Shown here piece after piece: positions 1 to 10,022 of a stretch of 25,782 nucleotides of DNA. The stretch is from Saccoglossus kowalevskii. Its lineage: Eukaryota; Hemichordata; Enteropneusta; Harrimaniidae. Made by a program: the position numbers and the translations under genes. The notes under the pieces were generated by a model, which was given only the letters and a program-made list of their open reading frames with translations, was not told the DNA's origin and did no database searches. Position 1 is the first letter of the stretch, and each line of letters opens with the position of its first letter. The DNA lies in the NCBI RefSeq assembly GCF_000003605.2, contig NW_003106355.1:1-25782 (forward strand), written 5' to 3'.

Positions 1-124
1 AGTGCTCATCAATACAACTGGGTTTTACACCAGTGTCTAGGAATACAACTGGCTTTCACACCAGTGTCTAGGAATACATCTGGCTTTCACACTAGTGTCT
101 AGGAATGCAACTGGCTTTCACATC

Positions 125-800
125 AGTGTCTAGGAATACAACTGGGTTTCATACCAGTGTCTAGGAATACAACTGGCTTTCACACCAGTGTCTAGGAATA
201 CAACTGGGTTTCATACCAGTGTCTAGGAATACAGCTGGCTTTCATACCAGTGTCTAGGAATACAACTGGCTTTCATACCAGTGTCTAGGAATACAACTGG
301 CTTTCATACCAGTGTCAAGAAATACAGCTGGCTTCACACCAGTGTCTAGGAATACAAGTGGCTTTCACACCAGTGTCTAGAAATACAACTGACTTTCACA
401 CCATTGTCTAGGAATACAACTGGGTTTCACACCAGTGTCTAGGATTGCAACTGACTTTCACACTAATGTCTAGGAATACAGCTGGGTTTCATACCAGTGT
501 CTAGGAATACAACTGGCTTTCACACCAGTGTCGAGGAATACAACTGACTTTCACACTAATGTCTAGGAATACAGCTGGCTTTCATACCAGTGTCTAGGAA
601 TACAGCTGGCCTTCACACCAGTGTCTAGGAATACAACTGGCTTTCATACCAATGTCTAGGAATACAACTGACTTTCACACTAATGTCTATGAATACAACT
701 GGTTTTCACACCAGTGTCTAAGATACAACTAGCTTTCACACCAGTGTCTAGGAATACAACTGGCTTTCACACCAGTGTCTAAGAATACAACTGGCTTTCA
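125..800 (+). repeat. Higher-order block, left copy (partner 11074-11750)
   Basis: About 22 units run in the same variant order as 11074-11750, at an offset of 10949. Shared markers in order are repeated TTTCATACC units, a GAAATACAGCTGG 30-mer, an AAGTGGC unit (351-360 against 11300-11309), a CACCATTGTC unit, GACTTTCACACTAATG units and the rare TCTATGAAT unit (686 against 11635). This copy has a one-base loss near 721 (AGATAC). The CACACC and CACAGC states of two neighbouring units are swapped near 770. The match fades by about 800. Confidence 0.8.
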
Positions 801-1679
801 CAGCAGTGTCTAGGAATACAACTGGATTTCACACCAGTTTCCAGCAATACAACTATATTTCGCACCAGTGTCTAGGAATACAACTGGGTTTCACACGAGT
901 GCTAAGCAATACAACTGGCTTTCACATCAGTGTCTAGGAATACAAATGGCCTTCACACCAGTGTCAAGGAATACAACTGGCTTTCACAACAGTGTCTAGA
1001 AACACAACTGGCTTTCACACCAGTGTCTAGGAATACAACTGGCTTTCACACCAGTGTCTAGGAATACAACTGGCTTTCACACCAGTGTCTAGAAACACAA
1101 CTGGCTTTCACACCAGTGTCTAGGAATACAACTGGCTTTCACACCAGTGTCTAGGAATACAACTGGCTTTCACACCAGTATCCTAGGAATACAACTGGCT
1201 TTCACACCAGTGTCTAGGAATACAACTGGCTTTCACACCAGTGTCTAGGAATACAACTGGCTTTCACACCAGTATCTAGGAATACAACTGGCTTTCACAC
1301 CAGTGTCGAGGAATACAACTGGCTTTCACACCAGTGTCTAAGAATACAACTGGGTTTCACACCAGTGTCTAGGAATACAACTGGGTTTCACACCAGTGTC
1401 TAGGAATACAACTGGCTTTCACACTAATGTCTCGGAATACAACTGGCTTTCACACTAATGTCTAGGAATACAACTGGGTTTCACACTAATGTCTAGGAAT
1501 ACAACTGGGTTTCACACCAGTGCCTAGGAATACAACTGACCTTCACACTAATGTCTAGGAATACAACTGGCTTTCATACCAGTATCCTAGGAATACAACT
1601 GGCTTTCACACCAGTGTCTAGGAATACAACTGGCTTTCACACCAGTGTCGAGGAATACAGGTGGCTTTCACACCAGTGT
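801..1679 (+). repeat. Array segment: AACTATATTT-type unit followed by a GTCGAGG cassette
   Basis: No gene is seen. This stretch starts with a distinctive divergent unit (CCAGTTTCCAGC, then AACTATATTTCGCACC at 851-866). A GTGCTAAGC 30-mer and an ACAAATGGCC unit follow. The same trio recurs near 3640 and 24009. After a run of near-consensus units come a GTATCCTAGG 32-mer (near 1178), a GTCGAGG unit, a GTCTAAG unit, CACTAATG units and the GACCTTCACACTAATG unit at 1538. A second, shorter version of the same order follows and leads to 1880. Confidence 0.8.
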
Positions 1680-3345
1680 CTAAGAATACAAGTGGGTTTC
1701 ACACCAGTGTCTAGGAATACAACTGGGTTTCACACCAGTGTCTAGGAATACAACTGGCTTTCACACTAATGTCTAGGAATACAACTGGCTTTCACACTAA
1801 TGTCTAGGAATACAACTGGGTTTCACACTAATGTCTAGGAATACAACTGGGTTTCACACCAGTGTCTAGGAATACAACTGACCTTCACACTAATGTCTAG
1901 GAATACAACTGGCTTTCATACCAGTGTCTAGGAATACAACTGGCTTTCACACCAGTGTCTAGGAATACAACTGGCTTTCATACCAGTGTCTAGGAATACA
2001 ATTGGCTTTCACACCAGTGTCTAGGAATACAACTGGCTTTCACACTAGTGTCTAGGAATACAACTGGCTTTCATACCAGTGTCTAGGAATACAACTGACC
2101 TTCACACTAACGTCTAGGAATACAACTGGCTTCACACCAGTGTCTAGGAATACAACTGGCTTTCATACCAGTGTCTAGAAATACAGCTGGCTTCACACCA
2201 GTGTCTAGGAATACAACTGGCTTTCACACCAGTGTCTAGAAATACAGCTGGCTTCACACCAGTGTCTAGGAATACAACTGGCTTTCACACCAGTGTCTAG
2301 GAATACAGCTGGCTTTCACACCAGTGTCTAGGAATACAACTGGCTTTCACACCAGTGTCTAAGAATACAACTGGCTTTCACAGCAGTGTCTAGGAATACA
2401 ACTGGGTTTCACACCAGTTTCCAGCAATACAACTAAATTTCGCACCATTGTCTAGGAATACAACTGGGTTTCACACCAGTGCTAAGCAATACAACTGGCT
2501 TTCACATCAGTGTCTAGGAATACAAATGGCCTTCACACCAGTGTCTAGGAATACAACTAGGACTCGCACCAATGTCTAGCAATACAATTGGGTTTTACAC
2601 CAGTGTCTAGGACTACAACTGGCTTTCACACTAATGTCTAGGAATACAACTGGGTTTCACACTAATGTCTAGGAATACAACTGGCTTTCACAGCAGTGTC
2701 TAGAAACACAACTGGCTTTCACACCAGTGTCTAGGAATACAACTGGCTTTCACACCAGTGTCTAGGAATACAACTGGCTTTCACACCAGTGTCTAGGAAT
2801 ACAACTGGTTTCACACCAGTGTCTAGGAACACAACTGGCTTTCACACCAGTATCCTAGGAATACAACTGGCTTTCACACCAGTGTCTAGGAATACAACTG
2901 GCTTTCACACCAGTATCTAGGAATACAACTGGCTTTCACACCAGTGTCTTGGAATACAACTGGCTTTCACACCAGTGTCTAAGAATACAACTGGGTTTCA
3001 CACCAGTGTCTAGGAATACAACTGGGTTTCACACCAGTGTCTAGGAATACAACTGGCTTTCACACTAATGTCTAGGAATACAACTGGCTTTCACACTTAT
3101 GTCTAGGAATACAACTGGGTTTCACACTAATGTCTAGGAATACAACTGGGTTTCACACCAGTGTCTAGGAATACAACTGACCTTCACACTAATGTCTAGG
3201 AATACAACTGGCTTTCATACCAGTGTCTAGGAAAACAACTGGCTTTCACACCAGTGTCTAGGAATACAACTGGCTTTCACACCGGTGTCTAGGAACACAA
3301 CTGGCTTTCACACCAGTGTCTAGGAATACAACTGGCTTTCACACC
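1680..3345 (+). repeat. 1.66-kb higher-order block, copy A (partner 5234-6775)
   Basis: This block is collinear with 5234-6775. The offset is 3554 from 1680 to about 2290 (GACC units 1880 and 2097 against 5434 and 5651). It drops to 3492 around the AGGACTCGCACC unit (2559 against 6051) and to 3430 further on (GACC unit 3179 against 6609). Each step is 62 bp, exactly two units, so the partner lacks two units at two places. The rare AACTAAATTTCGCACC unit (2431) is found only here and at 5923. Divergence resumes near 3350, where the partner has GTGCCCAGC. Confidence 0.85.
1880..2112 (+). repeat. GACC-to-GACC cassette, 7-unit form (1 of 7)
   Basis: The cassette runs from a GACCTTCACACTAATG unit to a GACCTTCACACTAACG unit 217 bp (7 x 31) later. 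Between them the order is CATACC, CACACC, CATACC, an ATTGGC unit, a CACACTAGTG unit and CATACC. The same order recurs at 5434, 8439, 10231 and 20143, with 6- and 8-unit forms at 4264 and 18071. Confidence 0.9.
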
Positions 3346-4245
3346 AGTGTCTAAGAATACAACTGGCTTTCGCACCAGTGCTAAGCAATACAACTGGCTT
3401 TCACACCAGTGTCTTGGAATACAACTGGGTTTCACACCAGTGCTAAGCAATACAATTGGCTTTCACACCAGTGTCTCAGAATGCAACTGGCTTTCACAGC
3501 AGTGTCTAGGAATACAACTGGGTTTCACACCAGTGCTAAGCAATACAACTGGCTTTCACACCAGTGTCTAAGAATACAACTGGCTTTCACAGCAGTGTCT
3601 AGGAATACAACTGGATTTCACACCAGTTTCCAGCAATACAACTATATTTCGCACCAGTGTCTAGGAATACAACTGGGTTTCACACCAGTGCTAAGCAATA
3701 CAACTGGCTTTCACATCAGTGTCTAGGAATACAAATGGCCTTCACACCAGTGTCTAGGAATACAACTGGCTTTCACAGCAGTGTCTAGAAACACAACTGG
3801 CTTTCACACCAGTGTCTAGGAATACAACTGGCTTTCACACCAGTGTCTAGGAATACAACTGGCTTTCACACCAGTGTCTAGAAACACAACTGGCTTTCAC
3901 ACCAGTGTCTAGGAATACAACTGGCTTTCACACCAGTGTCTAGGAATACAACTGGCTTTCACACCAGTGTCTAGGAATACAACTGGCTTTCACACCAGTA
4001 TCTAGGAATACAACTGGCTTTAACACCAGTGTCGAGGAATACAACTGGCTTTCACACCAGTGTCTAAGAATACAACTGGGTTTCACACCAGTGTCTAGGA
4101 ATACAACTGGGTTTCACACCAGTGTCTAGGAATACAACTGGCTTTCACACTAATGTCTCGGAATACAACTGGCTTTCACACTAATGTCTAGGAATACAAC
4201 TGGGTTTCACACTAATGTCTAGGAATACAACTGGGTTTCACACCA
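3325..4245 (+). repeat. Higher-order block, copy A (partner 23694-24552)
   Basis: This block matches 23694-24552 in variant order. The offset is 20369 as far as about 3840. It becomes 20307 from the GTATCTAGG unit onward (accagta 3994 against 24301), so the partner has lost two units (62 bp). Shared rare markers are three GTGCTAAGC 30-mers, a GTCTTGG unit, a GTCTCAGAATG unit, AACTATATTTCGCACC (3640 against 24009) and a GTCTCGG unit (4157). Because many units here lack the CTAG stop, frames stay open for up to 105 codons; this is not evidence of a gene. Confidence 0.85.
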
Positions 4246-4263
4246 GTGCCTAGGAATACAACT

Positions 4264-4465
4264 GACCTTCACACTAATGGCTAGGAATACAACTGGCTTT
4301 CATACCAGTGTCTAGGAATACAACTGGCTTTCACACCAGTGTCTAGGAATACAATTGGCTTTCACACCAGTGTCTAGGAATACAACTGGCTTTCAGACTA
4401 GTGTCTAGGAATACAACTGGCTTTCATACCAGTGTCTAGGAATACAACTGACCTTCACACTAACG
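4264..4465 (+). repeat. GACC-to-GACC cassette, contracted 6-unit form (2 of 7)
   Basis: This has the same bracketing units as the 7-unit cassette, but the two GACC units are 186 bp apart (6 x 31). The second CATACC unit, just before the ATTGGC unit, is missing. Private changes are CACTAATGGCTAGG in the first unit and CAGACTAGTG in the fifth. Confidence 0.88.
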
Positions 4466-5233
4466 TCTAGGAATACAACTGGCTTCACACCAGTGTCTAG
4501 GAATACAACTGGCTTTCATACCAGTGTCTAGAAATACAGCTGGCTTCACACCAGTGTCTATGAATACAACTGGCTTTCACACCAGTGTCTAGAAATACAG
4601 CTGGCTTCACACCAGTGTCTAGGAATACAACTGGCTTTCACACCAGTGTCTAGGAATACAGCTGGCTTTCACACCAGTGTCTAGGAATACAACTGGCTTT
4701 CACACCAGTGTCTAAGAATACAACTGGCTTTCACACCAGTGTCTAGAAATACAGCTGGCTTCACACCAGTGTCTAGGAATACAACTGGCTTTCACACCAG
4801 TGTCTAGGAATACAGCTGGCTTTCGCACCATTGTCTAGGAATACAACTGACTTTCACACCAGTGTCTAGGAATACAACTGGCTTTCACACCAGTGTCTAG
4901 GAATACAACTGGCTTTCACACCAGTGTCTAGGAATACAACTGGCTTTCACACCAGTGTCTAGGAATACAACTGGCTTTCACAGCAGTGTCTAGAAACACA
5001 ACTAGCTTTCACACCAGTGTCTAGGAATACAACTGGCTTTCACACCAGTGTCTAGGAATACAACTGACTTTCACACCAGTGTCTAGGAACACAACTGGCT
5101 TTCACACCAGTATCCTAGAATACAACTGGCTTTCACACCAGTGTCTAGATACACTGGCTTTCACACCAGTATCTAGGAATACAACTGGCTTTCACACCAG
5201 TGTCGAGGATACAACTGGCTTTCACACCAGTGT
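4466..5233 (+). repeat. Array segment rich in 30-mers, with shortened units near 5150-5210
   Basis: No gene is seen. Alternating GAAATACAGCTGG 30-mers (one T lost, CTTCACACC) and normal units dominate the first half, as they do after every GACC cassette. Near-consensus units, GAAACACAAC units and a GTATCCTAG unit follow. Several units are damaged by small deletions: CTAGATACACTGG near 5147-5156 and GTCGAGGATAC near 5203. These are among the few units in the window clearly shorter than 30 bp. Confidence 0.8.
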
Positions 5234-6775
5234 CTAAGAATACAACTGGGTTTCACACCAGTGTCTAGGAATACAACTGGGTTTCACACCAGTGTCTAGG
5301 AATACAACTGGCTTTCACACTAATGTCTAGGAATACAACTGGCTTTCACACTAATGTCTAGGAATACAACTGGGTTTCACACTAATGTCTAGGAATACAA
5401 CTGGGTTTCACACCAGTGCCTAGGAATACAACTGACCTTCACACTAATGTCTAGGAATGCAACTGGCTTTCATACCAGTGTCTAGGAATACAACTGGCTT
5501 TCACACCAGTGTCTAGGAATACAACTGGCTTTCATACCAGTGTCTAGGAATACAATTGGCTTTCACACCAGTGTCTAGGAATACAACTGGCTTTCACACT
5601 AGTGTCTAGGAATACAACTGGCTTTCATACCAGTGTCTAGGAATACAACTGACCTTCACACTAACGTCTGGGAATACAACTGGCTTCACACCAGTGTCTA
5701 GGAATACAACTGGCTTTCATACCTGTGTCTAGAAATACAGCTGGCTTCACACCAGTGTCTAGGAATACAACTGGCTTTCACACCAGTGTCTAGAAATACA
5801 GCTGGCTTCACACCAGTGTCTAGGAATACAACTGGCTTTCACACCAGTGTCTAAGAATACAACTGGCTTTCACAGCAGTGTCTAGGAATACAACTGGGTT
5901 TCACACCAGTTTCCAGCAATACAACTAAATTTCGCACCATTGTCTAGGAATACAACTGGGTTTCACACCAGTGCTAAGCAATACAACTGGCTTTCACATC
6001 AGTGTCTAGGAATACAAATGGCCTTCACACCAGTGTCTAGGAATACAACTAGGACTCGCACCAATGTCTAGCAATACAATTGGGTTTTACACCTGTGTCT
6101 AGGAATACAACTGGCTTTCACACTAATGTCTAGGAATACAACTGGGTTTCACACCAGTGTCTAGGAATACAACTGGCTTTCACACCAGTGTCTAGGAATA
6201 CAACTGGCTTTCACACCAGTGTCTAGGAATACAACTGGTTTCACACCAGTGTCTGGGAACACAACTGGCTTTCACACCAGTATCCTAGGAATACAACTGG
6301 CTTTCACACCAGTGTCTAGGAATACAACTGGCTTTCACACCAGTATCTAGGAATACAACTGGCTTTCACACCAGTGTCTTGGAATACAACTGGCTTTCAC
6401 ACCAGTGTCTAAGAATACAACTGGGTTTCACACCAGTGTCTAGGAATACAACTGGGTTTCACACCAGTGTCTAGGAATACAACTGGCTTTCACACTAATG
6501 TCTAGGAATACAACTGGCTTTCACACTTATGTCTAGGAATACAACTGGGTTTCACACTAATGTCTAGGAATACAACTGGGTTTCACACCAGTGTCTAGGA
6601 ATACAACTGACCTTCACACTAATGTCTAGGAATACAACTGGCTTTCACACCAGTGTCTAGGAAAACAACTGGCTTTCACACCAGTGTCTAGGAATACAAC
6701 TGGCTTTCACACCAGTGTCTAGGAACACAACTGGCTTTCACACCAGTGTCTAGGAATACAACTGGCTTTCACACC
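5234..6775 (+). repeat. 1.54-kb higher-order block, copy B (partner 1680-3345)
   Basis: This is collinear with 1680-3345 but shorter by two separate two-unit (62 bp) deletions, one before the AACTAAATTT unit and one after the AGGACTCGCACC unit (6051). Private substitutions include AACGTCTGGG after 5651, CATACCTGTG near 5724 and GTCTGGGAAC at 6251. Confidence 0.85.
5434..5666 (+). repeat. GACC-to-GACC cassette, 7-unit form (3 of 7)
   Basis: The bracketing GACC units are 217 bp apart, with the same internal unit order as at 1880. The second bracket is followed by GTCTGGG instead of GTCTAGG. One inner unit has GAATGCAAC. Confidence 0.9.
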
Positions 6776-7384
6776 AGTGCCCAGCAATACAACTGGGTTT
6801 CGCACTAGTGTTTAAGAATACAACTGGCTTTCACACCAGTGTCTAAGAATACAACTGGCTTTCACACCAGTGTCTAGGAATACAACTGGCTTTCACACCA
6901 GTGTCTAGGAATACAACTGGCTTTCACACCAGTGTCTAGGAATACAACTGGCTTTCACACCAGTGTCTAGGAATACAACTGGCTTTCACACCAGTGTCTA
7001 GGAATACAACTGGCTTTCACACCAGTATCTAGGAATACAACTGGCTTTCACACCAGTGTCGAGGAATACAACTGGCTTTCACACCAGTGTCTAAGAATAC
7101 AACTGGGTTTCACACCAGTGTCTAGGAATACAACTGGGTTTCACACCAGTGTCTAGGAATACAACTGGCTTTCACACTAATGTCTCGGAATACAACTGGC
7201 TTTTACACTAATGTCTAGGAATACAACTGGGTTTCACACTAATGTCTAGGAATACAACTGGGTTTCACACCAGTGCCTAGGAATACAACTGACCTTCACA
7301 CTAATGTCTAGGAATACAACTGGCTTTCATACCAGTGTCTAGGAATACAACTGGCTTTCACACCAGTGTCTAGGAATACAACTG
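6776..7384 (+). repeat. Array segment with GTCTCGG and TTTTACACTA units
   Basis: No gene is seen. It begins with a GTGCCCAGC unit and a CGCACTAGTGTTTAAG unit, followed by a run of near-consensus units. A GTATCTAGG, GTCGAGG, GTCTAAG cassette follows, with two linked rare markers, GTCTCGG (7184) and TTTTACACTA (7201). The stretch 6920-7273 matches 24200-24553 at an offset of 17280, including both markers. A GACC unit at 7291 ends the cassette. Confidence 0.8.
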
Positions 7385-7820
7385 GCTTTCATACCAGTGT
7401 CTAGGAACACAACTGGCTTTCACACCAGTATTCTAGGAATACAACTGGCTTTCACACCAGTGTCTAGGAATACAACTGGCTTTCACACCAGTATCGAGGA
7501 ATACAACTGGCTTTCACACCAGTGTCGAGGAATACAACTGGGTTTCACACCAGTGTCTAAGAATACAACTGGGTTTCACACCAGTGTCTAGGAATACAAC
7601 TGGGTTTCACACCAGTGTCTAGGAATACAACTGGCTTTCACACTAATGTCTAGGAATACAACTGGCTTTCACACTAATGTCTAGGAATACAACTGGGTTT
7701 CACACTAATGTCTAAGAATACAACTGGGTTTCACACCAGTGTCTAGGAATACAACTGACCTTCACACTAACGTCTAGGAATACAACTGGCTTTCACACCA
7801 GTGTCTAGGAATACAACTGG
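7385..7820 (+). repeat. Higher-order block, copy A (partner 14998-15433)
   Basis: This matches 14998-15433 at a constant offset of 7613. Shared markers are a GTATTCTAGG 32-mer (about 7429 against 15042), a GTATCGAGG unit, a GTCGAGG unit, GTCTAAG, CACTAATG units and a GACCTTCACACTAACG unit (7757 against 15370). The differences I saw are CATACC against CACACC in the first units and GTCTAAG against GTCTAGG near 7711. Confidence 0.83.
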
Positions 7821-8229
7821 CTTTCACAGCAGTGTCTAGAAACACAACTGGCTTTCACACCAGTGTCTAGGAATACAACTGGCTTTCACACCAGTGTCTA
7901 GGAATACAACTTGCTTTCACACCAGTGTCTAGAAATACAACTGGTTTCACACCAGTGTCTAGGAACACAACTGGCTTTCACACCAGTATCCTAGGAAAAC
8001 AACTGGCTTTCACACCAGTGTCTAGGAATACAACTGGCTTTCACACCAGTATCTAGGAATACAACTGGCTTTCACACCAGTGTCGAGGAATACAACTGGC
8101 TTTCACACCAGTGTCTAGAAATACAGCTGGCTTCACACCAGTGTCTAGGAATACAACTGGCTTTCACACCAGTGTCTAGGAATACAGCTGGCTTTCGCAC
8201 CATTGTCTAGGAATACAACTGACTTTCAC

Positions 8230-9704
8230 ACCAGTGTCTAAGAATACAACTGGGTTTCACACCAGTGTCTAGGAATACAACTGGGTTTCACACCAGTGTC
8301 TAGGAATACAACTGGCTTTCACACTAATGTCTAGGAATACAACTGGCTTTCACACTAATGTCTAGGAATACAACTGGGTTTCACACTAATGTCTAGGAAT
8401 ACAACTGTTTTTTCCCACCAGTGTCTAGGAATACAACTGACCTTCACACTAATGTCTAGGAATACAACTGGCTTTCATACCAGTGTCTAGGAATACAACT
8501 GGCTTTCACACCAGTGTCTAGGAATACAACTGGCTTTCATACCAGTGTCTAGGAATACAATTGGCTTTCACACCAGTGTCTAGGAATACAACTGGCTTTC
8601 ACACTAGTGTCTAGGAATACAACTGGCTTTCATACCAGTGTCTAGGAATACAACTGACCTTCACACTAACGTCTAGGAATACAACTGGCTTCACACCAGT
8701 GTCTAGGAATACAACTGGCTTTCATACCAGTGTCTAGAAATACAGCTGGCTTCACACCAGTGTCTAGGAATACAACTGGCTTTCACACCAGTGTCTAGAA
8801 ATACAGCTGGCTTCACACCAGTGTCTAGGAATACAACTGGCTTTCACACCAGTGTCTAGGAATACAGCTGGCTTTCACACCAGTGTCTAGGAATACAACT
8901 GGCTTTCATACCAGTGTCTAGGAATACAACTGACTTTCATACTAATGTCTAGGAATACAACTGGCTTCACACCAGTGTCTAGGAATACAACTGGCTTTCA
9001 CACCTGTGTCTAGGAATACAACTGGCTTTCACACCAGTGTCTAGGAATACAGATGGCTTTCACACCAGTGTCTAGGAATACAACTGGCTTTCACACCAGT
9101 GTCTAGGAATACAACTGGCTTACACACCAGTGTCTAGGAATACAGCTGGGTTTCATACCAGTGTCTAGGAGTACAGCTGGCTTTCTCACCAGAGTCTAGG
9201 AATACAACTGGCTTTCATACCAGTGTCTAGGAATACAACTGACTTTCACACTAATGTCTAGGAATACAACTGGCTTTACACCAGTGTCTAGGAATACAAC
9301 TGGGTTTCATACCAGTGTCTAGGAATACAACTGGCTTTCACACCAGTGTCTAGGAATACAACTGGGTTTCATACCAGTGTCTAGGAATACAGCTGGCTTT
9401 CATAACAGTGTCTAGGAAAACAACTGGCTTTCATACCAGTGTCTAGGAATACAACTGGCTTTCATACCAGTGTCTAGAAATACAGCTGGCTTCACACCAG
9501 TGTCTAGGAATACAAGTGGCTTTCACACCAGTGTCTAGAAATACAACTGACTTTCACACCATTGTCTAGGAATACAACTGGGTTTCACACCAGTGTCTAG
9601 GATTACAACTGACTTTCACACTAATGTCTAGGAATACAGCTGGGTTTCATACCAGTGTCTAGGAATACAACTGGCTTTCACACCAGTGTCTAGGAATACA
9701 ACTG
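8230..9704 (+). repeat. 1.47-kb higher-order block, copy A (partners 10023-11495 and 18348-19049)
   Basis: This pairs with 10023-11495 at an offset near 1792 throughout. GACC units lie at 8439 and 8656 against 10231 and 10448. CACCTGTGTC is at 9001 against 10792, AGAGTCTAGG at 9191 against 10982 and GATTACAACT at 9601 against 11392. The offset shifts by single bases at two indels: an extra base in CTGTTTTTTCCCACC near 8406 in this copy, and a lost base (CACACAGTG) near 10763 in the partner. The latter part also matches 18348-19049 at offset 9480. Confidence 0.88.
8439..8671 (+). repeat. GACC-to-GACC cassette, 7-unit form (4 of 7)
   Basis: This is the exact 217-bp form with the standard internal order CATACC, CACACC, CATACC, ATTGGC, CACTAGTG, CATACC. 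It lies inside the 1.47-kb block and so is paired with the cassette at 10231. Confidence 0.9.
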
Positions 9705-10022
9705 GCTTTCACACCAGTGTCTAAGAATACAACTGGGTTTCACACCAGTGTCTAGGAATACAACTGGGTTTCACACCAGTGTCTAGGAATACAACTGGCT
9801 TTCACACTAATGTCTAGGAATACAACTAGCTTTCACACTTATGTCTAGGAATACAACTGGGTTTCACACTAATGTCTAGGAATACAACTGGGTTTCACAC
9901 CAGTGTCTAGGAATACAACTGACCTTCACACTAATGTCTAGGAATACAACTGGCTTTCATACCAGTGTCTAGGAATACAACTGGCTTTCACACCAGTGTC
10001 GAGGAATACAAGTGGCTTTCAC
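9705..10022 (+). repeat. Segment between the two copies of the 1.47-kb block
   Basis: No gene is seen. It holds one more GTCTAAG, CACTAATG, GACC cassette (GACC unit at 9921), then a GTCGAGG unit and an ACAAGTGGC unit. It carries a CACACTTATG unit shared with the cassettes ending near 3179, 6609 and 15830. Confidence 0.75.

Noticed and set aside
1030-1060. The CCAGT/ACTGG hairpin as a terminator or regulatory RNA
   Set aside because: The stem is only 5-7 pairs, has no U-run after it and is not preserved by compensatory changes in common variants.
1551-1745. Other plus-strand frames of 63-84 codons (e.g. 1551, 7397, 12685, 13242, 14142, 15010, 16873, 16997, 20806)
   Set aside because: All show the same periodic RNTTGFHTS-like pattern and end at the standard repeat-derived TAG. 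The N-T-T glycosylation-like motif is a by-product of the DNA unit.
3409-3726. Open frame of 105 codons, with a near-identical partner at 23778-24095
   Set aside because: It is the repeat read through several units that lack the CTAG stop or are 30-mers. The product only repeats the 31-residue pattern, has a GTG start inside a unit and no gene-like signals. The partner exists because the DNA block is duplicated.
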